This document shows, one piece after another, positions 62,811 to 64,000 of a stretch of 64,000 nucleotides of DNA (position 1 is its first letter; each line of letters starts with the position of its first letter). This stretch comes from Wuchereria bancrofti. Its lineage: Eukaryota > Nematoda > Chromadorea > Rhabditida > Onchocercidae. The DNA lies in contig SSBO01000005.1 of the NCBI GenBank assembly GCA_005281725.1, positions 124,001 through 188,000 of the forward strand, written 5' to 3'. A model generated the notes under the pieces. That model was not told where the DNA came from and did no database searches. It saw nothing but the letters and a program-made list of their open reading frames with translations. The translations under genes were made by a program, and so were the position numbers.

Positions 62811-64000
62811 CATATGCGACACATGTATTGTTTTATTCTATAGACTTTATTTTTGGATTTCTTCTGATTGCTAAAATTGCCAAGACTTTAAACTACGTAA
62901 TCATTAGAGAATTAACAATTTTTATTTTTCAGTTTTCATTTACTTTACTTTTTTTGTTATTTTCTAACTAAAATTCTGTTTTACGTAGAATTTGCAGTGA
63001 TTGTTTACTTGTTCTTGTTTATTTTTTCGTTGTTTACGTACTTTTTGTATTGCCTTTGTTTCCTCTGTTCATATTCTATGGATTTTGTGAAGTGTGTTCC
63101 AATCATATTAAGAAATAGTTATTGATTGATAAGCAGAGGAATTTATTATGACTAGATGATAACCAAGATAAGATTTTATCCGTAATAAGTAATCTATGTT
63201 TTTGAGAAGAGTGATAAGTAAGTTTTTAGTTCTTTGGATGAATTGGTTATCACCTAGGACTTGATACATTTTTCGTGACTTTTCCTAATATCACTGAAAA
63301 TATTGCAAGTGATAAAGTATTAACAACGGTAGCAATCAATCATCTTATCAGTGCTGGAATTTTCATGAATTACTAGGAAATGAAGACAAATAAATTCCAA
63401 TAATTTGCAGTAACATTGCAGTACTTTCGACCTGAATTGTCCGATTACAACCATTCGTATCAGCAATGATTTGTAAAATCTTGGTTGAAATAGGAAAAGT
63501 GGGAAGAATTGTAAATAGCAAAGTCTGTTGTTGAATTTCAGCTTAACCATTAAATTTAAATCATGTGGTATGCGGATTGATAGTTGGTTATTTTCATGCA
63601 TCACTTAATCTTAATGAAGCATCAAATGGTCAGCCATTCGAATCTATCAAATAATGTTCTCGCTCAGTACATTTCTCATTGCTTAGGAAATTGCTCTTTA
63701 ATTTTATCCAAAAAATATATTTCATTATTGTTTATAGCTTCAAATTTAGAGAACGAAAATTGTCTCATTAATTTGAAGATTTTGATGTCTTTTGATGTGT
63801 TATAATCGATGACCTTTTTTCCTGCATTACAATTAGCATTAAAATCATTGGATCATAAGATCGAATTTTTCGTGTTCAATCTGAAATTCCTGTATAGATT
63901 TCGACAATTTATTTCCCGAAATTTCCAGATAATGTGTCAAAATAGAACGGAGCGAGATCGTCAACTTCAAATAAATAACGCATTTTTGGAAGTAATGTCT
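62811..64000. other. Downstream of rpb-5, no gene seen
   Basis: The rpb-5 3' UTR lies at the left. An AATAAA occurs at about 63389-63394, roughly 580 bases past the stop, but nearer variant signals could be used. Remaining open frames are short and unsupported. A gene may begin beyond base 64000. Confidence 0.5.

Overview
The window is eukaryotic and reads as a nematode nuclear genome, most probably a filarial or related spirurid worm. It is strongly AT-rich. Nearly every gene is cut into short exons with GTAAGT-like donors and TTTCAG/TTTTAG acceptors. Several start codons lie within a few bases of an acceptor, as expected for spliced-leader trans-splicing. One gene encodes a transthyretin-like (TTR) secreted protein, a family expanded in nematodes. 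Three N bases (9548, 9810, 59776) show draft assembly. The species cannot be named from the sequence alone.

Layout, left to right: eIF3 subunit D (minus, 3' end outside the window, 159-2156); a lysine-rich disordered protein with a long 38-residue repeat array (plus, 3542-9412); a BTB-domain gene, best read as one protein with two BTB-like modules (minus, 10309-15438); the ribosome-biogenesis WD40 protein WDR3/UTP12 (plus, 17607-25345); biotin-protein ligase bpl-1/HLCS (plus, 29708-42876); complex I subunit NDUFB5 (minus, 43920-45396); a TTR-like secreted protein (minus, 47457-48359); the tubby homologue tub-1 (minus, 50560-56772); and RNA polymerase subunit RPB5 (plus, 60466-62810). The intervals between them are AT-rich with microsatellites and small tandem duplications. 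I found no tRNA, rRNA, transposon ORF or CRISPR array.

Most genes are single-copy housekeeping functions (translation initiation, rRNA processing, transcription, biotinylation, respiration). They are separated by kilobases and change strand often, so nothing indicates an operon. I built the exon models by hand from splice-site consensus, reading-phase continuity and remembered family sequences. For WDR3, RPB5, NDUFB5, TTR, the two-module BTB gene and the visible part of eIF3d, all junctions are canonical and the phases close. bpl-1 and tub-1 each have one junction that closes only if a non-canonical splice site or a one-base assembly error is allowed.

The least ordinary items are the repeat-array protein, the tandem BTB architecture, a frame-preserving candidate cassette exon in RPB5 made by duplication of an exon end, two candidate first exons of equal length in tub-1, and several minisatellites inside introns.
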